A DNA stretch of 64,000 nt, from assembly GCA_963841415.1 (NCBI GenBank), contig CAWJCN010000004.1, positions 620,001-684,000 on the forward strand, read 5' to 3'. This document shows, one piece after another, positions 37,921 to 46,510 of the stretch (position 1 is the stretch's first letter; each line of letters opens with the position of its first letter). The notes beneath the pieces are model-generated. The model saw only the letters and a program-made list of their open reading frames with translations. It made no database searches and was not told the DNA's origin. A program made the translations under genes and the position numbers. This DNA is from DASUAS01 sp963841415. Lineage in GTDB: Bacteria; Actinomycetota; Acidimicrobiia; IMCC26256; DASPTH01.

Positions 37921-40900
37921 TCAGCGCCAACGGTCGGCGAGGACGTACACCGGCTCGGTGAGGAGGTCGACGAGGTCGAAGCTCGCCAGGCGCGCGTCGT
38001 CGAAGGTGGGCGTGGTCTCGGTGACCGCGTCGCGCAACGCGCCGTAGCGACCCTGGTAGCCCTGGAGCACCGTGCGCGCGACGTCGGCGGGGCGGTTCGC
38101 CGCGAACCGGGCGTGCAGGAGCGTCAGCCCGACCGTGACGTTGTCCTTGACCTCGGGGACGATCACCATCGTGCGCCCGTCGCGCCGCCCGCGGGCGACC
38201 GTGACCTCGCGTTGCGTCGCGACACGGTGCTTCGTGCCGATCAGGCGCGGGTCGTCATCGGTGCGCGAGCGCAGGTCCACGGAGATGCCGCCCCGGTCGA
38301 CGACGTGGATGGTCGCGTCGTCGCTGTCGACGTCGCCCTCGATGCGATACCGGGTGAAGCCGACGATCTGCTCGACTGCCGGGTCGAGCGCAACCAGCGT
38401 GCGCAGGGCGCGGTAGCTGAGCGCGTCGCGTGCGGCCCCGGCGGCCAGCACCTCGCGCGCCAGCGCGACCTGGAGCAGCTCCTCGTCGGAGCGCGAGATG
38501 CCGACCGTGACCGTCTTGGCCTGGTGCTTGATCGCGTCGACCGGACGAGTGAGCTCGTCGATGCCCGCGGTGAGCGCGGCCGTGAGGTCTTCCACGACGC
38601 GGCTCGGCGTGCCCACCGCGCCGTGCTCGACCTGGTACATGTCGAGCGGGAGCATGCCGGTGGCGTAGCGCAGCAGCGACGCGATGCGCACCGCGGTGCC
38701 CGCCTCGAGGTCGCCGTCGAAGCTGCCGACGCGGAGGCCGTCGAGGAAGGTCGCAACCGGACCTTCGATCTGGGGGCCGAGGCGCACGAGGAGGTCGTCG
38801 CTCGACTCCGAGCCACGGACTGCGCCCGCGACGACCCCCTGGACTGCCGCGCGCACCTCACGCAACGGACGAGCGGACGTGTCGATGGCCAGCGCCGCTT
38901 CGTATCCGAACAGGTGGCCGGCCATGGCCGAGAGCACGAACGCGACGTCGGGGTGCACTTCGGGGACGGCCACGGTCTCGAGCGCAGCACCGAACCGGCG
39001 CTCGCCCTCGGTCGCGATCACGATCGGCGCGGCGCGGTGCGCCCGGTAGATCGCGATCTCCTTCGCCACGTCGTCGGCGTTGGAGCCCTGCAGGCCCGCC
39101 GCGCACACCAGCACGAGCGGCTCGGCCGAGAGGTCGATGTGCTTCTTGTCCTCGGTGGCGTCGAAGGAGATGGACTTGTAACAGAGCTCCGACGCCTTGA
39201 CCCGCACCTCGGCCGCCGCGATCCGGTTGCGACCGTTGCCGACGACGGCCCAGTACCGACGTGACACCGCGTGCCGCTGCGCGATGCCCGCGATCGTCGA
39301 CTGGAGCTCGAGCACGCGTGCCATCGCGTCGGGCAACGCACGGAGCGCCTCGAGGGTCTCGTGCACCGCGGCGGGATCGGGCGCGCCCACCTCGCCCGCG
39401 ATCGCGACCGCCAGCAGGTGGCCGGCCGCGATCTGCGCGTAGAACGCCTTGGTGGACGGCACCGCCATCTCGACGTCACGCCCGTCCGATGTGTAGAGCA
39501 CGCCGTCGGACTTGTCGACGAGGTCGCTGTTGCGACGGTTGACGATGGCCACGACCGCTGCGCCCCGCGCCCGTGCCAGATCGGAGGTGCGGTTCGTGTC
39601 GGTGGTGGTCCCGCTCTGGCTGATGGCGATGACGAGCGTGTCGGACATGTCGTCGCGCAGCTGGAAGCCACTGAACTCGGTCGCGACGACCGCGTCGGTG
39701 CGCACGTGGTCGTCGGCGAGCGCCGAGAGCGCGGCGGCGAGGCTCTGGCCCGCGATCGCGGCCGTGCCCTGGCCGATGACCACGACGCGGCGAATCGTGC
39801 TGGCGCGCAGGCGCGCACGCAGGTCGTCGGGGAGCGTCTCTGTGCCCAGCGACACGGTGAGACGTCCGTCGCGCTCGATCAGCTTGCCGCGCAGCGTCTT
39901 GCGGAACGACGCCGGCGCCTCGGAGATCTCCTTGAGCAGGAAGTGCGGGTACTCGCCGCGGTCGATGTCGCGCGTGGTGATCTCGGCGCGCTGGACGTCG
40001 CCGTCGTGCACGGGGAGGGGCGTGCCGTCGAACGCAAAGCGCTCGATGCCGGTGAGCGAGCCCGCGTGGGCGGCGTCGAGCACGACCACCTGGCCGCGCG
40101 TCGCCGCCGCGCGCTCGGGATCGGCTGGCGTCTCGCCGTCCATGCGCACGTAGGTCGAGGTCTCCTCGACGAGACCGTAGGGCTCGCTCGCGACGACGTA
40201 CGCGTCCTCGACCAACCCGATGTACAGGGCCTGGCCGCTGCCCCGCAAGGAGAGCAGCAGCCGATCGGGCGCCGCCGCGGTCTGCGCGGCGATGCCCATC
40301 GAGCCGGCCAGCTCGGAGACGGTGGTGCGGAACGCGTCCTCGACGGTCGCGCCGGCCTCGATGCGGCGCGCCACCAGGGCGGGGATCACCTTGGCGTCGG
40401 TCGTGATCTCAGCCGGCACCTGGAGACGTTCGAGCGCCTTGAGGTCGGCGTAGTTGTCGACGTCGCCGTTGAGCGCGCCGACGACATAGGGACGGTCGTG
40501 ACCGTCGAGCTCCTCGTGGTTGAGCGGGTGCGCGTTGGCCTCGGAGATGATGCCGACGCTCGCCCACCGCGTGTGACCGAGCACCATCACCTCGGCGGCG
40601 TCGTCGGCCAATGCCAGGTGCAGCAGTGAATCCTCGCGGATCGCGGCACGCAACACCGCGGTGTTGTCACCGAGCTCGCCGATCTCCGCCGCCGCCTTGT
40701 ACACGAACGCGAGCTGGTCGCCCATCGCGCGCACCGAGCCGGACCCGAAGAGCGGATCGGCTGTCCGCGCGTCGACGAGCCGACTGATCGCCGGCTCCGC
40801 GAGATCGAGGCCGTGATGCCGCACGAGGAGGTGGAGACCGGCGGAGTCGCGGCCGCGCACCTCGAGTCGGTCGATGGCCGACAGCGCGACCTGCACCGAG

Positions 40901-41355
40901 AGGAACGCCTCGATGGCGGCGACGGATGGATCGGCACCGGCCAGGGCCGCGACCTCGCGCGCCGCGCGCAGCCGGTCGCGTGCCACCGCCCACACCGCGT
41001 CGCGCGCCCTGACCAATGCGGCGTTGACTGCTTCGAGTGTGTCGGATGCGAGCGCGCTGCCGAGACCGTCGTCGAGATCGCGCTCGAGCGTGTCGAGGCG
41101 ATCGGTGAGCAGCTCGACGCGGTCGGCCACCAGGAGCGTGGCTTGCGGATCGCCGAGCAGAGCGCGGACGCCCGGGACGCCCCGAAGGGCCGCGTCGACG
41201 GTTTCGACGATGCCGGCGACGTCGTGCAACCGGGGCGCGAGCGGACCGTCACCGTCGAGGCTCGTCAACGCCCGGTCGAGGTCGTGGACGAGGGCCGCGG
41301 CGTCGGGCACGGGGCGCGTCGCGCGGCGGCGGACGACCCCGACGATGCCACACAT
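37921..41355 (-). CDS. enlarged glucosamine-6-phosphate synthase (GlmS-like), 1144 residues
   Basis: Expected to make glucosamine-6-phosphate from fructose-6-phosphate and glutamine for cell-wall synthesis. MCGIVGVV places the glutaminase Cys at position 2. The next conserved block, RGRDSAGLHLLV, comes only at residue 167 instead of about 25, after a ~140-residue helical insertion. LGHTRWASVGIISEANAHPL and ALNGDVDNYADL complete the amidotransferase domain. SIS domain 1 starts near residue 515 (VVVIGQGTAAIAGQS, ISQSGTTTDTNRT) and SIS domain 2 near 700 (WAVVGNGRNRIAAAEVRVKASELCYKS). About 300 further residues form an extra C-terminal region. Usual GlmS is about 600 residues. Its position beside glmM supports the role. 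Confidence 0.82.
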   Translation of the reverse strand: MCGIVGVVRRRATRPVPDAAALVHDLDRALTSLDGDGPLAPRLHDVAGIVETVDAALRGVPGVRALLGDPQATLLVADRVELLTDRLDTLERDLDDGLGSALASDTLEAVNAALVRARDAVWAVARDRLRAAREVAALAGADPSVAAIEAFLSVQVALSAIDRLEVRGRDSAGLHLLVRHHGLDLAEPAISRLVDARTADPLFGSGSVRAMGDQLAFVYKAAAEIGELGDNTAVLRAAIREDSLLHLALADDAAEVMVLGHTRWASVGIISEANAHPLNHEELDGHDRPYVVGALNGDVDNYADLKALERLQVPAEITTDAKVIPALVARRIEAGATVEDAFRTTVSELAGSMGIAAQTAAAPDRLLLSLRGSGQALYIGLVEDAYVVASEPYGLVEETSTYVRMDGETPADPERAAATRGQVVVLDAAHAGSLTGIERFAFDGTPLPVHDGDVQRAEITTRDIDRGEYPHFLLKEISEAPASFRKTLRGKLIERDGRLTVSLGTETLPDDLRARLRASTIRRVVVIGQGTAAIAGQSLAAALSALADDHVRTDAVVATEFSGFQLRDDMSDTLVIAISQSGTTTDTNRTSDLARARGAAVVAIVNRRNSDLVDKSDGVLYTSDGRDVEMAVPSTKAFYAQIAAGHLLAVAIAGEVGAPDPAAVHETLEALRALPDAMARVLELQSTIAGIAQRHAVSRRYWAVVGNGRNRIAAAEVRVKASELCYKSISFDATEDKKHIDLSAEPLVLVCAAGLQGSNADDVAKEIAIYRAHRAAPIVIATEGERRFGAALETVAVPEVHPDVAFVLSAMAGHLFGYEAALAIDTSARPLREVRAAVQGVVAGAVRGSESSDDLLVRLGPQIEGPVATFLDGLRVGSFDGDLEAGTAVRIASLLRYATGMLPLDMYQVEHGAVGTPSRVVEDLTAALTAGIDELTRPVDAIKHQAKTVTVGISRSDEELLQVALAREVLAAGAARDALSYRALRTLVALDPAVEQIVGFTRYRIEGDVDSDDATIHVVDRGGISVDLRSRTDDDPRLIGTKHRVATQREVTVARGRRDGRTMVIVPEVKDNVTVGLTLLHARFAANRPADVARTVLQGYQGRYGALRDAVTETTPTFDDARLASFDLVDLLTEPVYVLADRWR

Positions 41356-41366
41356 GAGCAGAAATT

Positions 41367-42725
41367 CTACAGACGGGCCGGTGCGGTACGAGCCGCAGCG
41401 TGCTCCACCAGGTCGACCAGCCGGTCGGCGGCGGCCGCGGCCGCGTCCGGGTCCGTGGCCTCGACCATCACACGCACGAGCGGCTCGGTGCCCGACGGGC
41501 GCACCAGCACCCGCCCGTCGTCGCCGAGCTCGTCGTCGACGTCGCGGACCCGGCTCCAGAAGGCAGCATCGCGGGTGAGCCCATCGGCCCCCGCGACCTC
41601 GACGTTGCGCAAGACCTGCGGCACCCGGGTGAGCACCGATGCGAGCTCGGAGAGCGATCGCCCCCGGCGGGCCATGGTGTCGAGCAGGAAGACGCCGGTG
41701 AGCGTGCCGTCGCCCGTCGTCGCGTGGTCGGCGTAGATCACGTGACCCGACTGCTCGCCGCCGAGCGTGAGGTTGCGCTGCTCGAGGACGTCCAGCACGT
41801 TGCGGTCGCCCACCGGCGTCTCGATCACGGCGATCCCGTACGGCTCGAGCGCGCGCCGCAGGCCCAGGTTGGACATCACGGTCGCGACCACGGCGTTGCC
41901 ACGAAGCAGCGTGCGATCGTGCAGGTCGATACCGGCGATGGCGAGCATCTCGTCGCCGCCGACCAGTGCGCCGCGCTCGTCGACCGCGATGACGCGGTCG
42001 GCGTCGCCGTCGAACGCGAGCCCGGCATCGGCGCGCTCCACCAGCACTGCTTCCTGCAGCTGCTCAGGATGGGTCGACCCGCATTCGGCGTTGATGTTCA
42101 CCCCGTCGGGCGTGGCGTGGATCACGTCGACCGTCGCGCCGAGCGCACGCAGCGCGGTGGGCGCGGCGCGGAACGCGGCGCCGTTGCCGCAGTCGAGCAC
42201 GACGTGCAGCCCGGTGAGCTGGCGCCCCTGGAGCGAGTCGACGAGCATCGCCACGTAGTCGTCGAGCGCGCTGCGGTGCTCGCTCGACACACCGACGCCG
42301 AAGCCCGAGGGGCCGGGTTCCGGTTGCGCGACGGCCAGCGCCCGCAACTCCTGCTCGACCTGATGTTCGAGCGCCTCGGGGATCTTGCGCCCGCCGGCCG
42401 CGAACAGCTTCACGCCGTTGTCGCCGAAGGGGTTGTGGCTGGCGGAGATGACCGCGGCCGGCGCGCCGCGCTCGCGGGCGACGTGGGCGACACCGGGCGT
42501 GGGCAGCACGCCGACGAGCACGACGTCGGCCCCTTCGGCACACAGGCCGGTGACCAGCGCGGCCTCGAGCATCGGCCCCGAACGGCGGGTGTCACGGCCG
42601 ACGACGAACGGCTCATCGCTCCCGAGGACACGCGCCGCGGCCCGTCCGAGCGCGGTGACGAGCTCCGACGTGAGCTCGACGTTGGCGACGCCGCGCACCC
42701 CGTCGGTGCCGAACCGCAGCGTCAT
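41367..42725 (-). CDS. glmM: phosphoglucosamine mutase
   Basis: Converts glucosamine-6-phosphate to glucosamine-1-phosphate. The 452-residue protein begins LRFGTDGVRGVAN and has the phosphoserine loop VISASHNPFGDNGVKLF, the metal loop LAFDGDADRVIAVD, GGEQSGHVI (sugar specificity) and the phosphate-binding VRPSGTEPLVRVMVEA. It lies between rpsI and the glmS-like gene, with 11 bp to the latter, so the two successive steps are encoded together. Confidence 0.96.
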   Translation of the reverse strand: MTLRFGTDGVRGVANVELTSELVTALGRAAARVLGSDEPFVVGRDTRRSGPMLEAALVTGLCAEGADVVLVGVLPTPGVAHVARERGAPAAVISASHNPFGDNGVKLFAAGGRKIPEALEHQVEQELRALAVAQPEPGPSGFGVGVSSEHRSALDDYVAMLVDSLQGRQLTGLHVVLDCGNGAAFRAAPTALRALGATVDVIHATPDGVNINAECGSTHPEQLQEAVLVERADAGLAFDGDADRVIAVDERGALVGGDEMLAIAGIDLHDRTLLRGNAVVATVMSNLGLRRALEPYGIAVIETPVGDRNVLDVLEQRNLTLGGEQSGHVIYADHATTGDGTLTGVFLLDTMARRGRSLSELASVLTRVPQVLRNVEVAGADGLTRDAAFWSRVRDVDDELGDDGRVLVRPSGTEPLVRVMVEATDPDAAAAAADRLVDLVEHAAARTAPARL

Positions 42726-42744
42726 GTCGTGACCTCGATGCGCC

Positions 42745-43137
42745 TCAGCGCTTCGAGTACTGCGGCGCCTTGCGGGCCTTCTTGAGGCCGTACTTGCGCC
42801 GCTCCTTCTCTCGGGCGTCGCGCGTGAGCAGGCCTGCCTTCTTGAGCTGCGGACGCGCTTCGTCGTCGAGGGCGATGAGAGCGCGGGCGATGCCAAGACG
42901 CAGCGCGCCGGCCTGCCCGCTCACGCCGCCGCCGTCGAGCGTGGCGTCGACGTCGTAGACGTCGGCGGTCTGGGTGAGGCGCAGCGGCTCGAGCGCGACC
43001 ACTCGGTGGGTGAGGATCGGGAAGTACTGCTCGAACGGCCGGCCGTTGACCTTGATCACGCCGGACCCGGGACGCAGGCGGACGCGTGCAACCGCTTCCT
43101 TGCGACGACCGGTGCTCTGGATGAGTGGCTTCGGCAC
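42745..43137 (-). CDS. rpsI: 30S ribosomal protein S9
   Basis: The 130-residue protein starts PLIQSTGRRKEAVARVRL and ends RKYGLKKARKAPQYSKR, the basic tail that reaches the decoding centre. The GTG at 43137 has GAGGAG at proper spacing. Second gene of the rplM-rpsI pair; a copy of the dispersed repeat lies in between. glmM follows 19 bp later. Confidence 0.96.
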   Translation of the reverse strand: MPKPLIQSTGRRKEAVARVRLRPGSGVIKVNGRPFEQYFPILTHRVVALEPLRLTQTADVYDVDATLDGGGVSGQAGALRLGIARALIALDDEARPQLKKAGLLTRDAREKERRKYGLKKARKAPQYSKR

Positions 43138-43160
43138 TGTGCTCCTCGGACCTACGAAAC

Positions 43161-43212
43161 GAGATGAAGCGCAGCCGTGCCCGGAGGGCGGGACGGCGTA
43201 GCGGAATCGACC
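43161..43212 (+). repeat. dispersed repeat, locus C: one diverged unit
   Basis: GAGATGAAGCGCAGCCG, hairpin core and AGCGGAATCGACC, similar in order and spacing to loci A and B but diverged. The hairpin is kept by paired changes: outer stem GCCGT/ACGGC instead of GGCGT/ACGCC, inner stem GCCC/GGGC instead of GGCC/GGCC, and the GGG bulge is unchanged. It sits between the rplM stop (43214) and the rpsI ribosome-binding site, opposite in direction to those genes. Confidence 0.82.
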
Positions 43213-43213
43213 A

Positions 43214-43657
43214 TCAACGGTGCTTCGACGCCAGCGTGCGCGGCTGGGGCTGCTGTGCGGCATGCGGATGGGCGGGACCGGCGTAGATGCGCAGCTTGCG
43301 GATCATCGCCCGGCCGAGACGGTTCTTCGGCAGCATGCCGCGCACGGCGAGGCGCACCACCCGCTCCGGATCGCGTGCGAGCAGGTGCTCGAGCGGCTCG
43401 GAGGTGAGACCGCCCGGGTAGCCCGAGTGCCGGCGGTACTGCTTGTCGGCGAGCTTCCGCGGGCTCAGGTCGAGCTTGGCCGCGTTCACCACGATCACGT
43501 GGTCGCCGGTGTCGACGTGGGGCGCCCAGATCGGCTTGTGCTTTCCGCGCAGCAGGGTGGCCACCTCGGTGGCGACCTTGCCCAGCACCTGGCCCTCGGC
43601 GTCGATCACGTGCCAGGCGCGGTTGATGTCAGCGGGTTTCGGGGTGAACGTGCGCAA
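43214..43657 (-). CDS. rplM: 50S ribosomal protein L13
   Basis: The 147-residue protein starts RTFTPKPADINRAWHVIDAEG and has the signature LRGKHKPIWAPHVDTGDHVIVVNAAK and VRGMLPKNRLGRAM. TTG 43657 was chosen because GAGG lies just upstream and the N terminus fits. First gene of the rplM-rpsI operon; a good promoter lies at 43719-43748. Confidence 0.95.
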   Translation of the reverse strand: MRTFTPKPADINRAWHVIDAEGQVLGKVATEVATLLRGKHKPIWAPHVDTGDHVIVVNAAKLDLSPRKLADKQYRRHSGYPGGLTSEPLEHLLARDPERVVRLAVRGMLPKNRLGRAMIRKLRIYAGPAHPHAAQQPQPRTLASKHR

Positions 43658-43718
43658 CGGATCCTCACGAAGAAATTGCGGAGCGTCGACTGCGGGCGGG
43701 CGTCGGACGCGAAGGGAC

Positions 43719-43748
43719 AATCTAGTCCGCGGGCCGGTCGGCCAGCAA
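43719..43748 (-). promoter_or_regulatory. predicted sigma-70-type promoter for rplM-rpsI
   Basis: On the minus strand TTGCTG (-35) and TAGATT (-10) are separated by 18 bp, about 60 bp upstream of the rplM start, in the divergent gap with the lipoprotein gene at 43824. Both hexamers match the consensus at four or more positions, which is notable in such GC-rich DNA. Confidence 0.5.
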
Positions 43749-43823
43749 TCGGGGCCGGTGACTTCAGCCCGGCGGCCGAGACAGTCGATACTTGAGGCAC
43801 CCCACCACCGAGGCAGGTCCCAC

Positions 43824-44984
43824 ATGCTCCGCCCCCTTCGCCTGCTCGCGGCGTGCGTCCTGGTGGCCGCCGCCGCAGCCGCCTGCTCCTTTCCCCCGGC
43901 CGAACCGGGTGCGCCCGGGCTCGTCACCTTCGACAACTGGGTGAGCGGTCGCAACAAGATCTGGGATCTGGCCTTCTCCCCCGGGTTCCTCCCGCCCGTC
44001 TACACCGAGAACGACTCGGGGGTGATCTACGCCCGGACCAACGCCGAGAACGCCCGCCCGCTCGGTGCCGTCACCCAGTTCGACGGCTCGTTCGATCCCA
44101 CCGGTGAAGGCGGGCTCATGGGGATCGCACTCAGCCCGGGCTTCAACGCCACGACCGACCGGCGCGTGTTCGTCTGCTACTCGACGACGTCCGACAACCG
44201 GGTCGCCCGCTTCGACCTCGACTTCGGCGCCGCCCCCATGGCGGCGATCAGCAACTGGACGCCGATCATCACCGGCCTGCCCCACGCCGGCAACCACGAC
44301 GGGTGCCGAGTGCGGTTCCAGCCCGGTACCGACGCGCTGTTCGTGAGCACGGGCGACGCCGCCACCGCCACCGCGCCGCAGTCGACCAGCGTGCTCGGCG
44401 GCAAGATCCTGCGCGTCGACATGAACGGCGCGCCGTGGCCCGGCAACACGTCGGGCGCGCGTTGGTACACGCGGGGCCACCGCAATCCCCAGGGTCTCGC
44501 CTTCCGGCCCGGCTCCAACGATCCGTACTCGATCGAGCACGGTCCCGACGTCGACGACGAGGTCAACAAGCTCGTGAACGGCGCCAACGGCGGATGGAAC
44601 CCCAACGACGGTGCCAACAACTACGACCAGTCGAAGCCGATGACCGATCCGACGCTCGACCCCGGCAACACCATGACGCCCGTGTGGAAGTCGGGCAACG
44701 TGACCGTTGCGCCGTCGGGCGGCACGTTCCTCACGGGTGCGCAGTGGAAGTCGTGGGACGGCGCGCTCGTGGTCGCGTGCCTCGATGGGAGCCCGGACGT
44801 GGGCCAACGCCTGCTCGTCATGCACCTGAACTCGGCGGGCACCGCGCTCACCACGCCTGCGGTCACCGCCCTGGCCCGAGGTGTGCGCCTCCGCTCCGCG
44901 GTGGAAGGTCCCGACGGCAACCTCTACGTCGTCACCGACGGCACCAGCGGCGCCGGCGCGATCTGGAAGGTCGTCCCGACCTGA
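43824..44984 (+). CDS. PQQ-dependent sugar dehydrogenase-like lipoprotein
   Basis: A 386-residue exported beta-propeller of the soluble glucose/sorbosone dehydrogenase family. The N terminus LRPLRLLAACVLVAAAAAACSFPP is a lipoprotein signal with Cys at about residue 21. Family blocks are GGLMGIALSPGF, HAGNHDGCRVRFQPGTDALFVSTGD (with the catalytic His), GGKILRVDMNG, RGHRNPQGLAFRPGS, and IEHGPDVDDEVN. Such enzymes oxidise sugars or similar alcohols outside the membrane using PQQ; whether this one binds PQQ cannot be seen. It is divergent from rplM. Confidence 0.86.
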   Translation: MLRPLRLLAACVLVAAAAAACSFPPAEPGAPGLVTFDNWVSGRNKIWDLAFSPGFLPPVYTENDSGVIYARTNAENARPLGAVTQFDGSFDPTGEGGLMGIALSPGFNATTDRRVFVCYSTTSDNRVARFDLDFGAAPMAAISNWTPIITGLPHAGNHDGCRVRFQPGTDALFVSTGDAATATAPQSTSVLGGKILRVDMNGAPWPGNTSGARWYTRGHRNPQGLAFRPGSNDPYSIEHGPDVDDEVNKLVNGANGGWNPNDGANNYDQSKPMTDPTLDPGNTMTPVWKSGNVTVAPSGGTFLTGAQWKSWDGALVVACLDGSPDVGQRLLVMHLNSAGTALTTPAVTALARGVRLRSAVEGPDGNLYVVTDGTSGAGAIWKVVPT

Positions 44985-45025
44985 CCCCTCACCCCACGCG
45001 AGGTGGCGTGGGTAGCGTTGCCGGG

Positions 45026-46510
45026 GTGAGTGACCTCGACCGCGCGCTCGACGTGCTGCTCGACGCGCGGCTGGAACCGATCGTCGACATGGTGGCGAGA
45101 CGCACCGGTGACGACACCTACGAGGTGGCGAGCGCCGACGGCGCGGTGACGTTTCGCCGCACCGGTCCCGGACCCGGCGGCTACGAGCGCACCGGCGTGA
45201 GCGGCACCGACCCGCTCGCCAACCAGGCACCGGACCGTCTCGTCGGTCTCGAGGACGAGCGCGCCGACCCGCACCCGTCGCGCGCCACGAACTCGTACCC
45301 GTTCGCCTGTGACCACGTGGCGCAGCTGTTCGACCATCCGGCGGCGCCCGACCTGTGCGTCCTCCATTCGGCCGCGCACAACTGGGAGGACCAGGGCGGC
45401 CACCGCGGCGAGCACGGGTCGCTCGGCATCGTGCAGGCGCGCGCGCCCTTCGTGGTCGCGGGCAAGGGCGTGCGCAACGACGGTCTGGTGCCGCGCGCCG
45501 GTCGCCTCGTCGACCTCGCCCCCACCATCGCCGCGCTGCTGGGCTGTGAGCCCGACGCACACGGCCACCACCTCGCCGGTCAGGACGGCGTCGTCCGCAC
45601 CGACGTGCTCGACACGGACAGTCAGGCGCGGCCGCGCCACGTCGTCGGCTTCCTGTTCGACGGCGTGAACCCGAACGTGCTCTACGCCATGGCCGCGGCA
45701 GGTGAGGCGCCCCACGTGGCCCGCCTCATGGAGATGGGCACCGCCTACGAGTGGGGCGCCATGGCCGGCCTCCCCACCGTCACCCTCGCCAACCACACGT
45801 CGATCCTCACCGGCCGCCTGCCCGGCCACCACGGCATCCTGCACAACGCCTGGTACGACCAGGCCACCGGCGAGCAGGTGATCACCAACTCGCAGGCCAC
45901 GTGGGCGTGGGCAATGCAGCACGTCACACCCGGGGTCGAGTCGCTCCACGACGCCATCCACCGCGCCGACCCCGAAGCGTTCACCGCGTCCGTCAACGAA
46001 CCGTGCGACATCGGTGCCGACTACTCGACCTTCGACTTCTTCCGCCGGGGCGAGGTGCCGCCGATCCCCGACTCGCCCGTCGGTCTGCCGCACACGACGG
46101 AGCGCTTCGTGCGGCCGTCGAAGGACTACTCGTGGTCGTCGGTGGTCGACCACATGGGCGCCGAGCAGGCCGTCGGCATCTGGGACGGGCACTACCGCGA
46201 CCAGTCGTACCCGCCGCCGCGCTTCATGTGGTGCAACTTCACCCTGACCGACTCCGCCTTCCACGAAGGCGGCCCGTTCTCGGAGATCGCCGCAGCGTCC
46301 GTGCGCGACTCCGACGCGCGTGTCGGTGACGTGCTCGCCGCCGTCGAGCGCGCGGGTGCGTTCGACGACACCGCGTTCGTGCTCGTGGCCGACCACGGCA
46401 TGCAGGAGACCGACCCCGCCGTGCGCGGCGACTGGGACGTCGAGCTGCGCGACGCCGGCGTCGACTTCCGCGACGAGGGCTACTGCTTCCTCTACGTCGG
46501 CGAGGCCTAG
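45026..46510 (+). CDS. alkaline phosphatase-superfamily phosphodiesterase with permuted motif order
   Basis: The 494-residue protein has the nucleotide pyrophosphatase/phosphodiesterase core VVGFLFDGVNPNVL (metal Asp), GLPTVTLANHTSILTGRLPGHHGI (Thr nucleophile) and VLVADHGMQETD (metal Asp/His), but it ends about 30 residues after DHGM. The block that normally closes such enzymes, EHGSLGIVQARAPFVVAGKGVR with DLAPTIAALLG, is found instead near residues 130-190, before the core. This implies a circular permutation. No signal peptide is visible. GTG 45026 follows the lipoprotein gene by 41 bp; the substrate is unknown. Its stop shares CTAG with the convergent VIT gene. Confidence 0.78.
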   Translation: MSDLDRALDVLLDARLEPIVDMVARRTGDDTYEVASADGAVTFRRTGPGPGGYERTGVSGTDPLANQAPDRLVGLEDERADPHPSRATNSYPFACDHVAQLFDHPAAPDLCVLHSAAHNWEDQGGHRGEHGSLGIVQARAPFVVAGKGVRNDGLVPRAGRLVDLAPTIAALLGCEPDAHGHHLAGQDGVVRTDVLDTDSQARPRHVVGFLFDGVNPNVLYAMAAAGEAPHVARLMEMGTAYEWGAMAGLPTVTLANHTSILTGRLPGHHGILHNAWYDQATGEQVITNSQATWAWAMQHVTPGVESLHDAIHRADPEAFTASVNEPCDIGADYSTFDFFRRGEVPPIPDSPVGLPHTTERFVRPSKDYSWSSVVDHMGAEQAVGIWDGHYRDQSYPPPRFMWCNFTLTDSAFHEGGPFSEIAAASVRDSDARVGDVLAAVERAGAFDDTAFVLVADHGMQETDPAVRGDWDVELRDAGVDFRDEGYCFLYVGEA

